A stretch of 64,000 nt of DNA from Chondrus crispus (taxonomy: Eukaryota; Rhodophyta; Florideophyceae; Gigartinales; Gigartinaceae), in assembly GCF_000350225.1 (NCBI RefSeq), contig NW_005178819.1, forward strand, positions 33,244-97,243. Reading direction: 5' to 3'. The notes beneath the pieces are model-generated. The model had not been told where the DNA came from, made no database searches, and saw nothing but the letters and a program-made list of their open reading frames with translations. Both the position numbers and the translations under genes were made by a program. The stretch's first letter is position 1. Every line of letters starts with the position of its first letter. Below are positions 51,503-63,937 of this stretch, piece after piece.

Positions 51503-53809
51503 ATGTCGACAAACGCCCCCGGAGACGTCGGTCCCGGGGCGAGTAGGAGCGGATCGGCAAGGGCGTCGAGGATCCCGCGAGGTCCTCGCACCCGAGGCCA
51601 GGACAATACGGCCACGGATCCCGAAGGTCAAGAATCCCCGACGGGGATTGAAACCGACAAGGATAACCTATCCTACAGGTTCGAGAAGATGGGCGAGGAA
51701 ATTCGCCAAGAGATGACGAAAAATCTCGAGGCTGAATTAGCCCTCGTCCGGAAGCAACTGGAGTTGCAAGCATCCGAGTTCCACACCGTTTTGGGAGAGC
51801 TGTCGGCTCGAGTGGATCTCGTCGAGAAGGAGCGAGGTGAGGCGACCGACGGTCTGGAGCCGGAGGTCCTAGCCTCGTTGAAAATTTCGGTCAAGGACGC
51901 GAGGCGCGACGCGAATCAAGCCTTGGAGTCCTTAGGAAAATTCAGAAAAAGCATCGATGACCGATTCGATCGCGCCGCACAACGTCTCAAGGATCTTGAG
52001 CAGGCCGCGGATCAAGCTCCGCAAGGATCGGACGACGAGCCGCTCCCTTCGGGTAGAGAAGGCGACCGTCGGTCGAAGAAGGACAAGCCCGCTCGGCAGC
52101 GGAGTTCCAAGTCGAAGTCCTCGAAGAAGGACAAGCGACGTGCAAGCAAGGGTCACTGTAGTGACGATCCGGAGAACCGCGACTCACAGTCGGAGTCGCT
52201 TGGTCCCTCCGAAGACGGTAACGGCGGTTTGTCGAACCATTCGGGCGATTCCGAACGCCGTTCAGAAGACGGAAACGGAATTTCGTCAAGCAAGGAAATT
52301 TCCTCCAGGCGAGGCGGAGTCACTTCGTCTGCCTCGCGGAGAGACAAGGACGCGGAGCCCGAAGATGTCGCAACGCGGCGCGGGCCGCGATGGGAGGAGT
52401 TGGAGGAGCTGAATCCGACCAACTACCTCTTCAAGAAATTACTTTCGTACCGAACGTACCGCTTGCGGAACCCACAGACATATTTGTCAAGTTCCCGGCG
52501 GACCGCCGTGCGAAAAATCAGGAGAGATATTCCGCCTAAGGTGAAGAAGGACAACACGTTCACAGGTGAGGACGGGGTCCTTGTGTTGGATTTTTTGGCA
52601 AAATTAGTTCAGGAGTTCGATATTCAAGAAATGAACGAGGGGCAAGCGATCCGCCTGTTGCCTGAATTTTTAAGCGGCATCGCCTTGAGACAGTACACTT
52701 CGGTGTCTCAGACGGCCGGGGCCCATCACGGAAAGATATCCGTTTGGCCGGAGGCCGTGCAGTGGTTGTTGAGGAGTTTCGCAACCGACGAGGCGATCCG
52801 TCAAGCTGTGCTCGCATTGCGAGAAGTTCAGCAAAGACCGTCTGAAGACGAGATGGAATTTTATATCCGTCTGACGGACGCAAGCAATCGATGTGGAAAC
52901 GTATATTCGATGGAAGAACAAATGACGATGTTTATTGAAGGACTCGATTCGAGTATCAAGGCGATGGTATCTCAATACCGGCAAGACAATCGGGACGTTT
53001 CGTTTTTGAGACTAGTGAATTACGCGAAGGCGCATGGCTCGGCGAGCCGCGCTAAGGACAAGAAGACCAAGAAGGTCACAATCCAGACGCCGTCGACGAT
53101 CAGGGCAGGTAAGAAGCCGAGAGCTTCTTATCTCGGTCGCAAAAGTCATGCCGCCGTCCATTTAGCCGAGTCAATTTCCGCGTCAGATGAGCGCCGTGCG
53201 CACGGAAGTAGCGAGAATCACTACGAGGGCGCGTTGGTAGCCGAAGGCGAGTTCATTGAGCCATCGGAGGGCTACGGACACGAGGACTACGGAGCAAGCG
53301 GGTCGTCAATTTTACCGACACCTGCATACACGACGGAGTCGTTTTCAGAGCCCACGGATCTCGTGATGACGTTTCGGGGGCGCGGCCACACGCCGGCGCC
53401 GCGCATTCCGATGGAAGACAAGGGTACGACGTTTCGAAGGCCAGGCTGGATGGGAAGGCCGCAACGTCAAGGAATGCCGCCGGCCCGTGGAGGGCCTAGG
53501 CCGCAATATCCCGTCAAGACGCACGGAATGGTGTGCTATCATTGCTATGAAAAGGGGCATGCTGCGCCAACGTGCATTCTTTCCCTCCGGGAAATGCACC
53601 GAGTTTTGGAAAATTATGAGGCGTTGTCTCCGATGGAGAGGTTAGGGATACCATCGACGAGTTATCTGAAAGTCAAGAACTGGTTCGATTCGCAGACGGC
53701 GAGCACGCCGAGTGCTTCAACGCCGAGGTCGAACCAACCCTTCAGAGGGCCCGCCGCGGGGCCCGCGCCGTCGGATGTGAGAAGGATCCCGCAGCGGCAG
53801 GAAAACTAG
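51503..53809 (+). CDS. Gypsy-C Gag polyprotein
   Basis: An intact 768-residue ORF beginning MSTNAPGDVGPG. Residues about 50-170 are charged helices likely to form a coiled coil (EKMGEEIRQEMTKNLEAELA), followed by a Ser/Lys/Asp-rich linker. A retrotransposon capsid domain is at about 355-510 (FTGEDGVLVLDFLAKLVQEF, DEMEFYIRLTDASNRC). The zinc knuckle CYHCYEKGHAAPTC (C-x2-C-x4-H-x4-C) is near residue 677, followed by LSPMERLGIP. It ends QRQEN-stop at 53809, overlapping the pol frame. Gag would form the particle in which reverse transcription occurs. Confidence 0.92.
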   Translation: MSTNAPGDVGPGASRSGSARASRIPRGPRTRGQDNTATDPEGQESPTGIETDKDNLSYRFEKMGEEIRQEMTKNLEAELALVRKQLELQASEFHTVLGELSARVDLVEKERGEATDGLEPEVLASLKISVKDARRDANQALESLGKFRKSIDDRFDRAAQRLKDLEQAADQAPQGSDDEPLPSGREGDRRSKKDKPARQRSSKSKSSKKDKRRASKGHCSDDPENRDSQSESLGPSEDGNGGLSNHSGDSERRSEDGNGISSSKEISSRRGGVTSSASRRDKDAEPEDVATRRGPRWEELEELNPTNYLFKKLLSYRTYRLRNPQTYLSSSRRTAVRKIRRDIPPKVKKDNTFTGEDGVLVLDFLAKLVQEFDIQEMNEGQAIRLLPEFLSGIALRQYTSVSQTAGAHHGKISVWPEAVQWLLRSFATDEAIRQAVLALREVQQRPSEDEMEFYIRLTDASNRCGNVYSMEEQMTMFIEGLDSSIKAMVSQYRQDNRDVSFLRLVNYAKAHGSASRAKDKKTKKVTIQTPSTIRAGKKPRASYLGRKSHAAVHLAESISASDERRAHGSSENHYEGALVAEGEFIEPSEGYGHEDYGASGSSILPTPAYTTESFSEPTDLVMTFRGRGHTPAPRIPMEDKGTTFRRPGWMGRPQRQGMPPARGGPRPQYPVKTHGMVCYHCYEKGHAAPTCILSLREMHRVLENYEALSPMERLGIPSTSYLKVKNWFDSQTASTPSASTPRSNQPFRGPAAGPAPSDVRRIPQRQEN

Positions 53810-53837
53810 AGAGGGGAATCTCGCATGAGTCGCGAGA
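53801..53837 (+). promoter_or_regulatory. Candidate -1 frameshift site between gag and pol
   Basis: Pol is in the -1 frame relative to gag and its frame is open back through the end of gag, with no ATG. The last gag codons before the TAG are GAA AAC, giving GGAAAAC, close to a slippery heptamer, especially in its A-site AAC. From 53819 the sequence forms a hairpin TCTCGC-ATGAGTC-GCGAGA, 12 nt downstream. The P-site pairing is not canonical, so this is a candidate only. Confidence 0.45.
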
Positions 53838-56800
53838 GGCACAGGGTCGACGTACTGTGCCCGGGGCTCAGCCCCGTTCCCCGTCTCTAAAGGAAAAATC
53901 AGGCCTCGAGGAGGAGGTTGTTGGATTGGTGGATAAGCCCAAAGGGCCAGCTCAAGTCAAGAAAATTTTGAGCCGAGCCCGAGATCATCCGCTGGAAGAA
54001 GTTCGAAGACCCTGGTACAGGGTTAAGCGAAGGGAATGTCCCGAGAAGATCTTGGTTCTTGCGCGAAAAAACTACAAAGTTTACGCGGACATTGGACCAA
54101 CAGTCGGATTGATGAGCCGGGTGTTGTCTGTTTTAGACACCGGCGCGGGACCAAACCTTGTGCGAAAATCGGAACTCCCAGCTGGAATGGAATCTCTAGT
54201 GTCCTACGGACCGACCCAAGACATTGGCGACGCGAACAATAGGCCGCTCCGGACTCTCGGCACAATTAGAATGCCTGTGAGGCTTGGAAAATTTGTGGTC
54301 GCAGCCGAGTTTATTGTATGCGAAAAACTAGCCGTCCCGCTAATTCTAGGCGCGGACTACTGTGACCGGTTTGTGGAAGCAATTTATCCAAGGAAGAAAA
54401 CGGTTGAGTTGGCGGATTTCTCGGAGGTGCCGATAGTTAGGCGGTTCTCGACGAGAAGAGGGAAGAAGAATCTCGTCCCGGGAGAGGACGACAATGATGG
54501 AAAGGTGGAGCGAATTTCCCCTAAGGTAAAAGTGGCAATAGCCACAACTATCGAGCCAGGGACGCAACGCGTCGTGGAATGCACCTCGAAGAGGGCGGGC
54601 TTGATTGTGGTTCAGCCGTACTCGTCGTTGTACGAAAGGCACGGGCTGACGTGTACAAATGGTGCTGTTCAGGTCGATCCTGACCGGCCATTTCGTTTGC
54701 TCGTTGCGAATTTTAGGGCGTACCCTGTCAGGGTGCAAAAAGGCCAAGTGGTGGCAGAATTATTACCGCACCCGAGAGCCGCGCTCGAGAGCAAAACCAC
54801 CATTGGTGAAGTTCTCGGAATTCAAGAAAGGAAGAAGGAAAATTTTCCTAATTCCACCAAGACGCCTACGGGCGAGGCAAGATGCGAACCGTCGGATCAA
54901 GATCGCGAGGACCAGCAAGGAGAACGGGAGGAAAGGCTCTCCGCGACGGCAACTACGACGCCGGAGCGGCGGGTTGAGCCTCCCCCGCCGGACGTGGAGG
55001 AACTCGACCTGAGCCACGTGCCGGACCGGCTGCGCGAGCGGTTCCGTCGGATGTTGAAGAAGTATTCAAGGATGTGGGATGGGACGCTTGGCAAAATTAA
55101 TACCACAGTCCATCGGATCGAGTTGATCCCCGAGACTCGTCCCATCGCACAAGCCCCGTATCGGGCCGGGCCTAAAGCCCGCGAAGTAGAAGATGCAGAG
55201 GTGCAGAAGATGTTGGAGGCAGGAGTGATAGAACCAGCGCAGTCAGAATGGGCGTCGCCCGTGTTGCTGGTGCCCAAGCCGGACGGGTCAATGCGTTTTT
55301 GCGTAGACTACCGCAGGTTGAACGCAGTGACGGTGAAGGACACGTACCCCTTACCGCGCATGGATGAGTGCCTGGACTCGCTTGGTGACACCAAGGTTTT
55401 CTCCGCGTTGGACGCGATCTCGGGATATTGGCAGATGCCTATCCCTGAGCACGACCGCGACAAGACCGCATTTTCGTGTCACTCAGGACTGTATCGCTCC
55501 TCAAGAATGCCCTTCGGGCTAACTAACGCGCCAGCGACGTTTCAGAGAGCAATGGATATGCTGCTCTCTCCGTTCCGTTGGAAATGCTGTTTGTTGTATC
55601 TGGATGACATAATAATTTTTAGCAAGTCGTGGGAGGAGCACATCGTGCACGTGGATGAAATACTTTCTGTATTGGAGAAGGCAGGTGTGAAGCTCAAGCT
55701 TCGCAAGTGTGAATTTTTCGTCGAAAAGATCAAGTACCTGGGCCATGTCGTTCGGCCAGGTACATTGGAAGTGGACGCTGCGCGAACCGTCGCATTGGAA
55801 CAAGCGAGGTACCTTCAAACGCAGACCCAGCTCAGGAGCTTCTTGGGACTTTGCAATGTCTACCGCAGATTCGTTCCGCATTATGCGAAAATCGCGCATC
55901 CGCTCAATCAATTGTTGAAGAAGGGACAACCGGTCCAGTTGGAGGGATTCAACGAACCGTGCAAGAAAGCTTTTCATAAGCTAAAGGACGCCATCCTGGC
56001 ACCGCCGGTGTTGGCGCTGCCGAAGAAGGACCTACCCTACTGGGTAGATACCGATGCAAGCGACTATCAAATCGGCGCTGCATTATTTCAAACACACCCG
56101 GATGTGCAACGCAAACCCATCGGGTTCTTTTCAAGAACGTTAGCCGCAGCCGAGAGAAACTATTCTGTATCAGAAAAAGAATGCCTAGCGGTAATTTGGG
56201 CCGTACAGACTTTAAGACCATATCTATATGGCGAGCACTTCATTGTGCATACCGACCATGCCTCATTGAGGTGGTTGATGAACGTAACCGACCCCAGCGG
56301 GAGATTAATCCGATGGAGGCTCCGCCTCTCGGAATTCGATTTCGAAATCAAGTACAAGAAGGGCAAGGCGAACAGTCAAGCTGATGCCCTGTCAAGATTA
56401 CGGACTGCAGGAGAAACCGTCGACGAAATCGACGACGAAATCCCATGCTTTATGGCCGAACCGGCCGAGGGTACAGTGAAGAACGAGGAAAGTTTTGACG
56501 CGATAGACGACATCCTCGCTCTTGAGGGAGGGACCGCCCCTGATCGCCTTGATCAATTCCAAGCTGTCACTCCGGAGGAGCTCATTCGCGAGCAAGCCGT
56601 CGACCCCTTCTGCAATCGCATCAAGGAAGAAATGGACGCCGGAAAGGTGAGAACATTCAGCATGGAGACCGAGGAACTCGAAGGAACTCTATGCCGTACC
56701 GCGGCAGAGTTTGTACAAGTGGTAATACCACAATCGTTAAGGGACCGCGTCCTAGGGTTGAGCCACTACGCAAAATTGGCAGGCCACCCGGGAGGCAGGA

Positions 56801-58263
56801 AACTTTACAAGACTTTGAGAAGATATTTTTATTGGCCTACGATGGCTCTAGACTGCTATGCAGTCGCGAAGAATTGCGCCGCATGTGCGCGGGAGAGGGT
56901 GGAGTTAAGAAGAAACACGAAGGAAATGAAGCTGTTCACGCCCAAAGCTCCGCTGGAGTTTGTCGCCATCGACATCCTCGGCGAGCTAATTACAACTAAA
57001 CGAGGAAATCGGTATATTCTCGTGATCAGCGATCGATACTCGAATCTGGTACGAACCGTACCGTTGAAGAAGATATCAGCTGCGCACTTCGCACAAGCCT
57101 TCGTTCACCATTGGGTGTTCGTGTACGGACCGCCGGTCAAGCTGCTGTCCGACAATGGAACACAGTTCACGGCCCGGTTCTTTCAGAACGTCTGTCGAAT
57201 TCTCGGCATCCGCAATGTGTTCACGGCTACGTACCACCCGCAAGCCAACGGCCAAGTTGAGAGATTTAACCGCACGCTGACTTCCGCGATGCGAAAATAC
57301 GTTGGAGAGAATCCCAAGGACTGGGACCTATTTAGCGACGCTGTGACGTTCGCCTACAACACGCAAGTTCATCGAACTATGAATATCGCGCCCTTCGAGC
57401 TGGTGTTAGCTCGGGCGCCGAGAAGCATTGCGTTACAAGCACAGCCAAGTTTGGAAGGATTTAGCTCGAATCGAGCGTACTACCTGAAATGGCAGTCGTG
57501 GTTGGAAAGCCTGATGAAAGGCGCTGATAAGAGCCTGCGAAAAGAACAAGCACGGTACAAGCGAAACTTCGACGTACGCCTTCGCAAACCGCAATATGAG
57601 ATCCCACCGGGGTCTTACGTGTTCCTTCGGAAGGAGCAGGGCACGGCTAGCAAACCAGAACACAAGCTGGCACAAGTCGCCACAGGACCTTATCAGGTCC
57701 GAAGATCGGATCAACATACGGTAGTCATTGCCATTGGCGATCAGGAGGAACGCGTATCGCGAGACAGGGTGAAGTTAGCCCCAAGCCCGATGGAATGTGC
57801 GCCGATAACTGGCCTACGGCAAGCGCTACAGTTCCTGGGAGAGCCGGAGCTAAACGAAGAAGGAGAGGTAATGGAGGACGAGGAACGTCCTCACACCCGT
57901 GCGCCTACGACAGGGGACCAGGATAATTTAGTTGGTCGAACGCCGACAGCGGAGACACCTCCAGACCTACGCGAGTTCGGAAAGTCCAGAGAAGAGGATG
58001 AGTTGGAAGATCTTCGGAAGGGGGAAGGACAGTTGGAAACGCAGGAAGAAGGAACCGAGAGTCAGGAGTATGTGATCGACAAGATCGTGGACCACGGCTA
58101 CGACGAGGAGAAATTAATTCTCAAAGTGAGGTGGTATGGGTATACCATCAAGGACGCAACGTGGGAACCTATTGAGCAGATCCCCCGCAGCGCGGTAGTC
58201 ACATATTTCCGAAGAAAAAGGCTGCCCTTACCCACGCAAGCGTCGCACGCACAACCGGGATAG
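53810..58263 (+). CDS. Gypsy-C Pol polyprotein: protease, RT, RNase H, integrase, chromodomain
   Basis: The open frame continues without interruption to 58263. Counting from GTG at 53857 gives 1468 residues. Domains in order: aspartic protease with SVLDTGAGPNLV (Asp about 94); RT from about 445 with MRFCVDYRRLN, the SALDAISGYWQM region and LYLDDIIIF (about 580); RNase H with YWVDTDASDYQIG (about 728); and the integrase HHCC end (SHYAKLAGHPGG, CAACARE). Its catalytic residues are in FVAIDILGEL, LLSDNGTQF and ANGQVERFNRTL. Next is a GPY-like segment (TGPYQVRRSD), and finally a chromodomain (about 1406-1455: IVDHGYDEEKLILKVRWYGY, then ATWEPIEQI). A chromodomain defines the chromovirus branch and would target integration to modified chromatin. 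No ATG suits the start, so expression is probably as Gag-Pol by -1 frameshifting. Confidence 0.95.
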
Positions 58264-61200
58264 CCATCGTAAATAGAATTAGTAGGTTAGAGACAACAGA
58301 GAGGTCAGAACTTCGAGAAAGGAACACATCTACGGGGTTCGCAGATAAGGAGTTTGAAGGAAAGGAGAGCAAGGCAGAAAAGCGAGACTGTATCCTTGGA
58401 TGAGGCATTGAGCCTCTCGGAAAACACACACGCCTCATCACGGTACGCACGAGAAATGACGTTTCGAACGGACGGTCCGCCAACGTGGGAGGGATGATGA
58501 AATCAAATTATATATACACATGTAAGCGTGTCGACAACAACCCGCTGAACAGGCGACACAAGTGAGAAGTCGATTCCAGCCATGCTGTGAAATTATAATC
58601 AAAAAGCAGGAAAAATTACGGCAGCTGCAGTACGCACGATAAGTGGTGATCGTTTGCCACAGTCGGCGACATAACTATTCTAAGTCGCCCTGCAGCCAAG
58701 CCCCACCCGACCTCACACGAAACCGATCGTCACACTCACTGCTAACACACTGCCCATGCTCGCCGAGCACGAAGACTCGTCCAAAGGGACCACCCGCAGA
58801 AGAGCGCAGCTACGAATTCACCCGCGGTGACCGACGTCGACGCTCACAATCGGTCCTATTATATTTTTTCCAGGACAATCTACTTAGCACTTACCCATCA
58901 TGATTTCTCTTCAACTCTGTCGTTTCTTTGTTTCTTTATTTTATTCACTTTTCCTCTTTTCTATTTTGTTATTGTTCTGTTCCAGTTACTATTATTTTCT
59001 GTGTCGTCAAGGAGACGACCCCGCACTGCGGGGGTCGATCAGAAGAACCTACAAGGACTAAGAAGGAGGCTATTGCCACGCCAATGAGAAGGGGGACCCT
59101 ACAGTAGACCCAAGATTCGAAACAAGGCGTTCCATTGAGAACGGAGAAGAAGCCCCTTCCCCCCGTGGTGATGCGCGCAATGAGGCGCGAAGGACGAGCG
59201 AGGGTCGTACGAGACCTGATGAGCACCAAGCGGACAGTATGGTCCGTGTCGCGAAAGGATACGTCGGAAACCCTGAAAGATGCCCTCCCACCTTGTACAT
59301 GAATTTACTTTCGTGGCGACTCTCTTCACTTTTTTACTTTTTTCCTTTACCGTGCAGAAGGCACTGACGAGACATGTAATTATAAAAGCCCCACGGGGTG
59401 AAGCTCCCAACTGATGGAGACATCTCGGGGCAACGTTCACCGTATACGTGAACCGGCTACTGTGTCTTTGTCGTTTTTTGTTTTGTTTCGAGGTTAATCT
59501 ACGCGGGACGAATGGTATCGTCAGCTCCTTGGGAGAAAGAGTCAAATCTAAGAAAGGGAGTTCGAACCCTCGACGAGGGCCTGGTGCAAGTTTCCTTCAG
59601 ATCCTCGATATTGGCTTGAAAAAAAAGCGTACCGGCACAACCTTCATTGGGTGTGCACCGTGAGAGCCTCAGCTCAATATTCGTGCTCAATTGCGCTTAG
59701 GACGAGCCCTCGGGCCGGGCGACGCATCAGTCAGTCCGCGACACGATCATCGATCTCACCCTACAACAGTTGTATTTTTCTGTACTCCCATTTCTCCTTT
59801 GTCATCAGGGATTGAACGCAAGAGCGCCTGCGCGGTGTCCCGTCTGGAAAACTCTGACGTCCATGAGTACAGACTCCATGAATAATGGTGGCGTACCGTC
59901 GGCAACGAGAATTAATCCTGAGACCCCTCATCTGAGGAAAGAACAGAACGATGATGAGATGGGATTGAGACGCCGATCAACGCATGGGGCCTTCCTTCAT
60001 TAACTTGATTTCCTACGAAAGGAGACGAAGGTTTATACAGCGTAAGAGGAAACTTTTGAAAGATTTTAGTTCAGCACTTGACGAAACCTGGAGTGCTTTG
60101 CTTATTGAGGAAATCGAGGAGAACGCGGAGGAACGGGGACGTCTCGTATGCATAGGACGACCTCAGGTCGTTGAGATCTGAGAAACCACTTTGACTTGGG
60201 AGCATGAGCACCTTGCATGCCAACACACGAAAACGGAGGTGTCAAACATCGTTTGAAAATATTAACGAAATTAAGGAGAACCCTAGTCACCGCAAGAACT
60301 CACGCCGGTTTGTTGGCATGAGCCACAGCCGCCAATCTCACGACATGTCACAATGCAAAAAGAGGGGAGGATCTGGACTACGACCCCCCTCCCCCTCTCG
60401 CCCACAGGGCGCCAACCATCACTGTGACCGCTTAGTCATGATGATCACGCACGTACGTCGAGGAGGATGACATTCAGGAAAAAGGGAAAGGACGGAGTCC
60501 TAGTCACGCGACTTTCGGGAAGTGCTCCCGAGCGAGAACGCGCTGTACGCGCATAGCGAAGAGTTTCGCCCGTCATTTTCGGACCGCCGGTACGCTGAGT
60601 GACCTCGCCAGTGGCCTTGCACACGAGTTGTCAGCTGGTTTTCACGACCTACAGGCTACACGCGCCGCCCCGTGTCCCTAATGACAGAGCGAGGGCAACT
60701 CGCCCGACGGCAAGGACGAAAACGCCAAGTTAGGCAACCGAGCGGATGACACTATGTGAGAATGGGGTTGCCGTGAACCCCGGGATACCATCTAAATGTA
60801 TGAACCGAGACCGGATCAAGATGGCCACTCATCGCGACGTGATCAACTAATCGTAATACGTATGACCGGACGTGTACGAGGAATCCTCGTCGCCACCTCA
60901 ACTAGTTACGAATCGCCGTCAGGACACAGTCCGCTACCTCAGGCAGCAATCTAACAGTAAGAGGGACGCCCCGAACGAGATCACGGGCAACGAAATTGAC
61001 GTCTCCACACCTATCACGCCGCGAATCTGAGTCTGCACGTAAGGGATGTTTTCAAAGAGAGCAGAGGTTTCCCCGCGGAGCTTCCGTCTTCGGTTCAATA
61101 TTTTTCATGGCATGAAAAGTGAACAGGGAAAGGGGGTTCCGATCGAGGAACTAAAAAACGGACAGCAATGAAACGGAAGGTCGCGGAAATGGCGAATGCC

Positions 61201-62004
61201 ACTGAAGGCGTACAGGGGAACTGAGTCGAACCGGCAACTACAACAGAGAAAAATTGTAGGGAGTCATGGTAGCGATGCTCCTTGTCAGAATGACAGTTTT
61301 CGAGGGATTACGAAACCGAGGGCGGCTCGCCGCGCGAAAAAGAGGAGGTAAGTGAGGAATTTGAAGAGGTAAAAAGGGGAAGACAAAAAGAGGAGGTAAA
61401 CCACAAAAGAGGAGGAAAGGGAAGACACACATCGAGGATGGGAGAAAGAGAATGCGCGAAATTGGGGGAAATTGAGAAATGAAGAGGAGGACCGAAAAGC
61501 GGAGCACCTCAGAGACCCTAAGGGGGACTGTATTCCCTTGAGGAGGAATCCCCAAACGGGCAACGGAGCAACTGAAGATGCGATCATTGACGACGTCTCG
61601 TGGATGGCTGAACAAAAAGGGGGGAGGGCGACTAGAAAAATTGTCTGGGACCGCCACGTCCCCGCCTACGGCAAGAAGAGGGCAAACGAAAGGAGGAAGT
61701 CAGAGATGCCGTAAACACGCACGTTGCCGCCCCCGTTAGGCAGAGTCAGGGCGTAGGAAAGGAGGGAGGAAAATGGTCAAGGATAAAGAGGAGGAATTGA
61801 AGAGAAGGAAACATAGGGGAATCAGGAAAGGGAAAACTGAAAATGCAAAAGAGGAGGAAGTGGGAAATAACAGGAGATTCGCAGGTGGGTTCTTTTTATC
61901 GCCCAAAGGTCGTAGGATAAAGTCGCTAGTCGACTATCAGGCGGGCAGGATGGGAAAAGAAGGACAGGTCGCAAGGAAGTGCTGTGGCCGCCGTCTCAAC
62001 GAGA
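58264..62004. other. 3.7-kb non-coding region downstream of Gypsy-C pol
   Basis: No ORF with recognisable motifs on either strand. Several purine-rich tracts are present on the + strand, most clearly 61335-61500 and 61770-61870 with repeats of AAAGAGGAGG. A hairpin GACCCCGCACTGCGGGGGTC lies at about 59018-59037. No LTR-like copy of 50270-51338 is present. It is probably part of the element between pol and the antisense gene, but a separate insertion cannot be excluded. Confidence 0.5.
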
Positions 62005-63937
62005 CTATGCCCCAAGGGGGTTTCCCTTTGGAAGGGAGGTGACAAGCCGAGCTAGAACTCGCAAGTCGTCCAGGGACGCCCCCTGGAGAGCTTCTCCCTC
62101 CACACCATGAGCCATGAGAAGGCGATGGTAAACGGCGGCAGCAGAGGTATTTTCTTTGGGAATTGTAGATGATGGAGGGCCCGAGGTAGGGGCGAGGAGC
62201 GGACCCTCAGGTGAAGGGCAAGCCGGACGTGGGGTCAGATCCCCGGCCGACGGTGGGGCTTCCCGAATTGAAATGGTTCCCGTCGAGCAGCTCGCAGGAG
62301 GAAGCTCGACGCGCGGAGGAGCCTGAGGGCGGGTTAAGCCCACGAGTGCCGTACATGACGGCAATGGCAAGGTTGAGGTGGGTGTGACGAGCTGTCCCTC
62401 GCGTGATGGGGAGGCAGGAAGTGAGGTTGGATTCACGTCGGAAGAAGACACGACTGGAAGCGACAAGGTTTCCGCCGAGCTCGTGGGAGGAAGTACGACG
62501 CACACTGGGGCCTCAGGCGCGGAGGGACGGACCTGTGCAGGGAGAGGGGAAGTTGGGGCCGAAGGTCGAGAGCACATCTCAGGCTCTCGAGGATCCGCGT
62601 TTACCACAGTGACTGCGTTGGGGGTTGGTGGTTGATTTCCGAAACGGCGGCTCATCTGGGCCTCCCAGGCAGAACAGAGGGAGGAGGACCAGGGGTTGAT
62701 CCACAGGAAGTCGCCGGCAGCTGGATGATTTCTACCAGGGGGAAAAAGAGGGTCGCTGGCGTGAAAAGGACCGAGACGAATTTTGTGGAGGAACGCAATC
62801 CCACGCTACGGTCTCGATCATATCGAGGAGGGCGTGCACTTCACGGTCCACATCGGACCCGCCAAGGGGGACAGAAAAATCGAGGAGACGCATCTGTTCG
62901 CGGAGTTTCGAAGGGAGGTGCCACAGGCGCCAACAGTCGAAAACTTCCCACTGGAGGGTGGCGGCGACTTTCACGCACCACTCCGTGAGAAACACAGTCC
63001 ACAGCCCGTGCTGTGGATCGCGTAAATGACTGCCGTAATATGTCAGGATGGGTCCTAACTCAGCCCAGAAACCCTGACATACCTCGTATTGACTCCACCA
63101 GGACGGCGTTCGTTGGTATCGATTGGTGTAGTGCTGTCTGGAAATTTCACGAGCCTCAATCATCTGGTACGCCACGAAGTACCCAGTGTCGGATCGGACC
63201 CGACGTTCAAAGCGTACAGTATTTTGGAAAAAGAAAGTACCGCCGCGCTTCGTATGGCGAAAGTTTGTGGGAAGAATGGCTTGGGTCCAAAACATGGCGT
63301 CGGTCGTGACGGTGCGTTGGTTGCGCCACAGTCGGTCCGCCTCGGACACGGGGTCACCAAAGGTGCAGTCGATGAGGTTGTCGAGGTAGAGTCGTTCCCC
63401 CTCCGTACGACACTGCCAAGTGTCGCAGTGGTAACATGAAGGTATGAGGGCGTCGGCCATAGGAATCTCGATCCGAGTGAGCACAGCGTCCATGAAGCGC
63501 AGGGATAAGGAGGAGAGACCGCGCGGGGAGGAGTGACGTAGGATGGAGGTGGGTATAGCGATGCGGGCGCGCCAGTCAAAGGTGTGAATGGCCTGCAAAG
63601 GGAGGTTACCGGGCAACATGCCCGCATCATCGGCGAAATTATTTTTGATGCCGTCGAGGTCGCGGACGCCCACAGAGGAGAACCATTGAGCAGAAGCAAA
63701 CAGGGCTGCGTTATCACGCATGGTTTTGTTCTGCAGCTCCTCGAGCGAAGGATGACGGCGGGCTACCCAAGAGGAATGGTAGCCCGGATGGAAGGCCGGC
63801 TTGGTAGGGTTGGTAACAGGGGGTAGACGGGGTATGGAAGGAAGACCCCGGGGCACTTCGAACTTGCGAAGAAAGCCAACACCCGGACGTCTACGGGTGG
63901 CACTATCGTCCGAGTGTTCAGATGGAGAAGGAAGCAT
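62005..63937 (-). pseudogene. Antisense ORF of ~640 codons in the Gypsy-C 3' region, one frame break
   Basis: The minus-strand ORF 63937-62732 (401 residues, MLPSPSEHSDDSATRR) is Trp-rich and ends at a stop just after a run of C (about 62735-62739). The next frame is open across that point (FPPGRNHPAAGDFLWINPW, then CSAWEAQMSRRFG) and continues to 62005. A one-base indel thus probably splits a single protein. The first part has no known domain (many W, Y and R, e.g. TPSWWSQYEVCQGFWAELG). The second is Pro/Ser/Thr-rich, with two copies of a ~65-residue repeat built around PTS and LPP motifs. It lies opposite to pol, like the antisense ORF of Copia-2. Function unknown. Confidence 0.55.

Noticed and set aside
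58264..59400. Gypsy-C 3' LTR immediately after pol
   Set aside because: No stretch repeats the 50270-51338 sequence; the 3' LTR must be absent or beyond the window.
59552..59572. GAGTTCGAACCCTCGACGAG resembling a tRNA B box
   Set aside because: No matching acceptor, D or anticodon stems could be folded around it.
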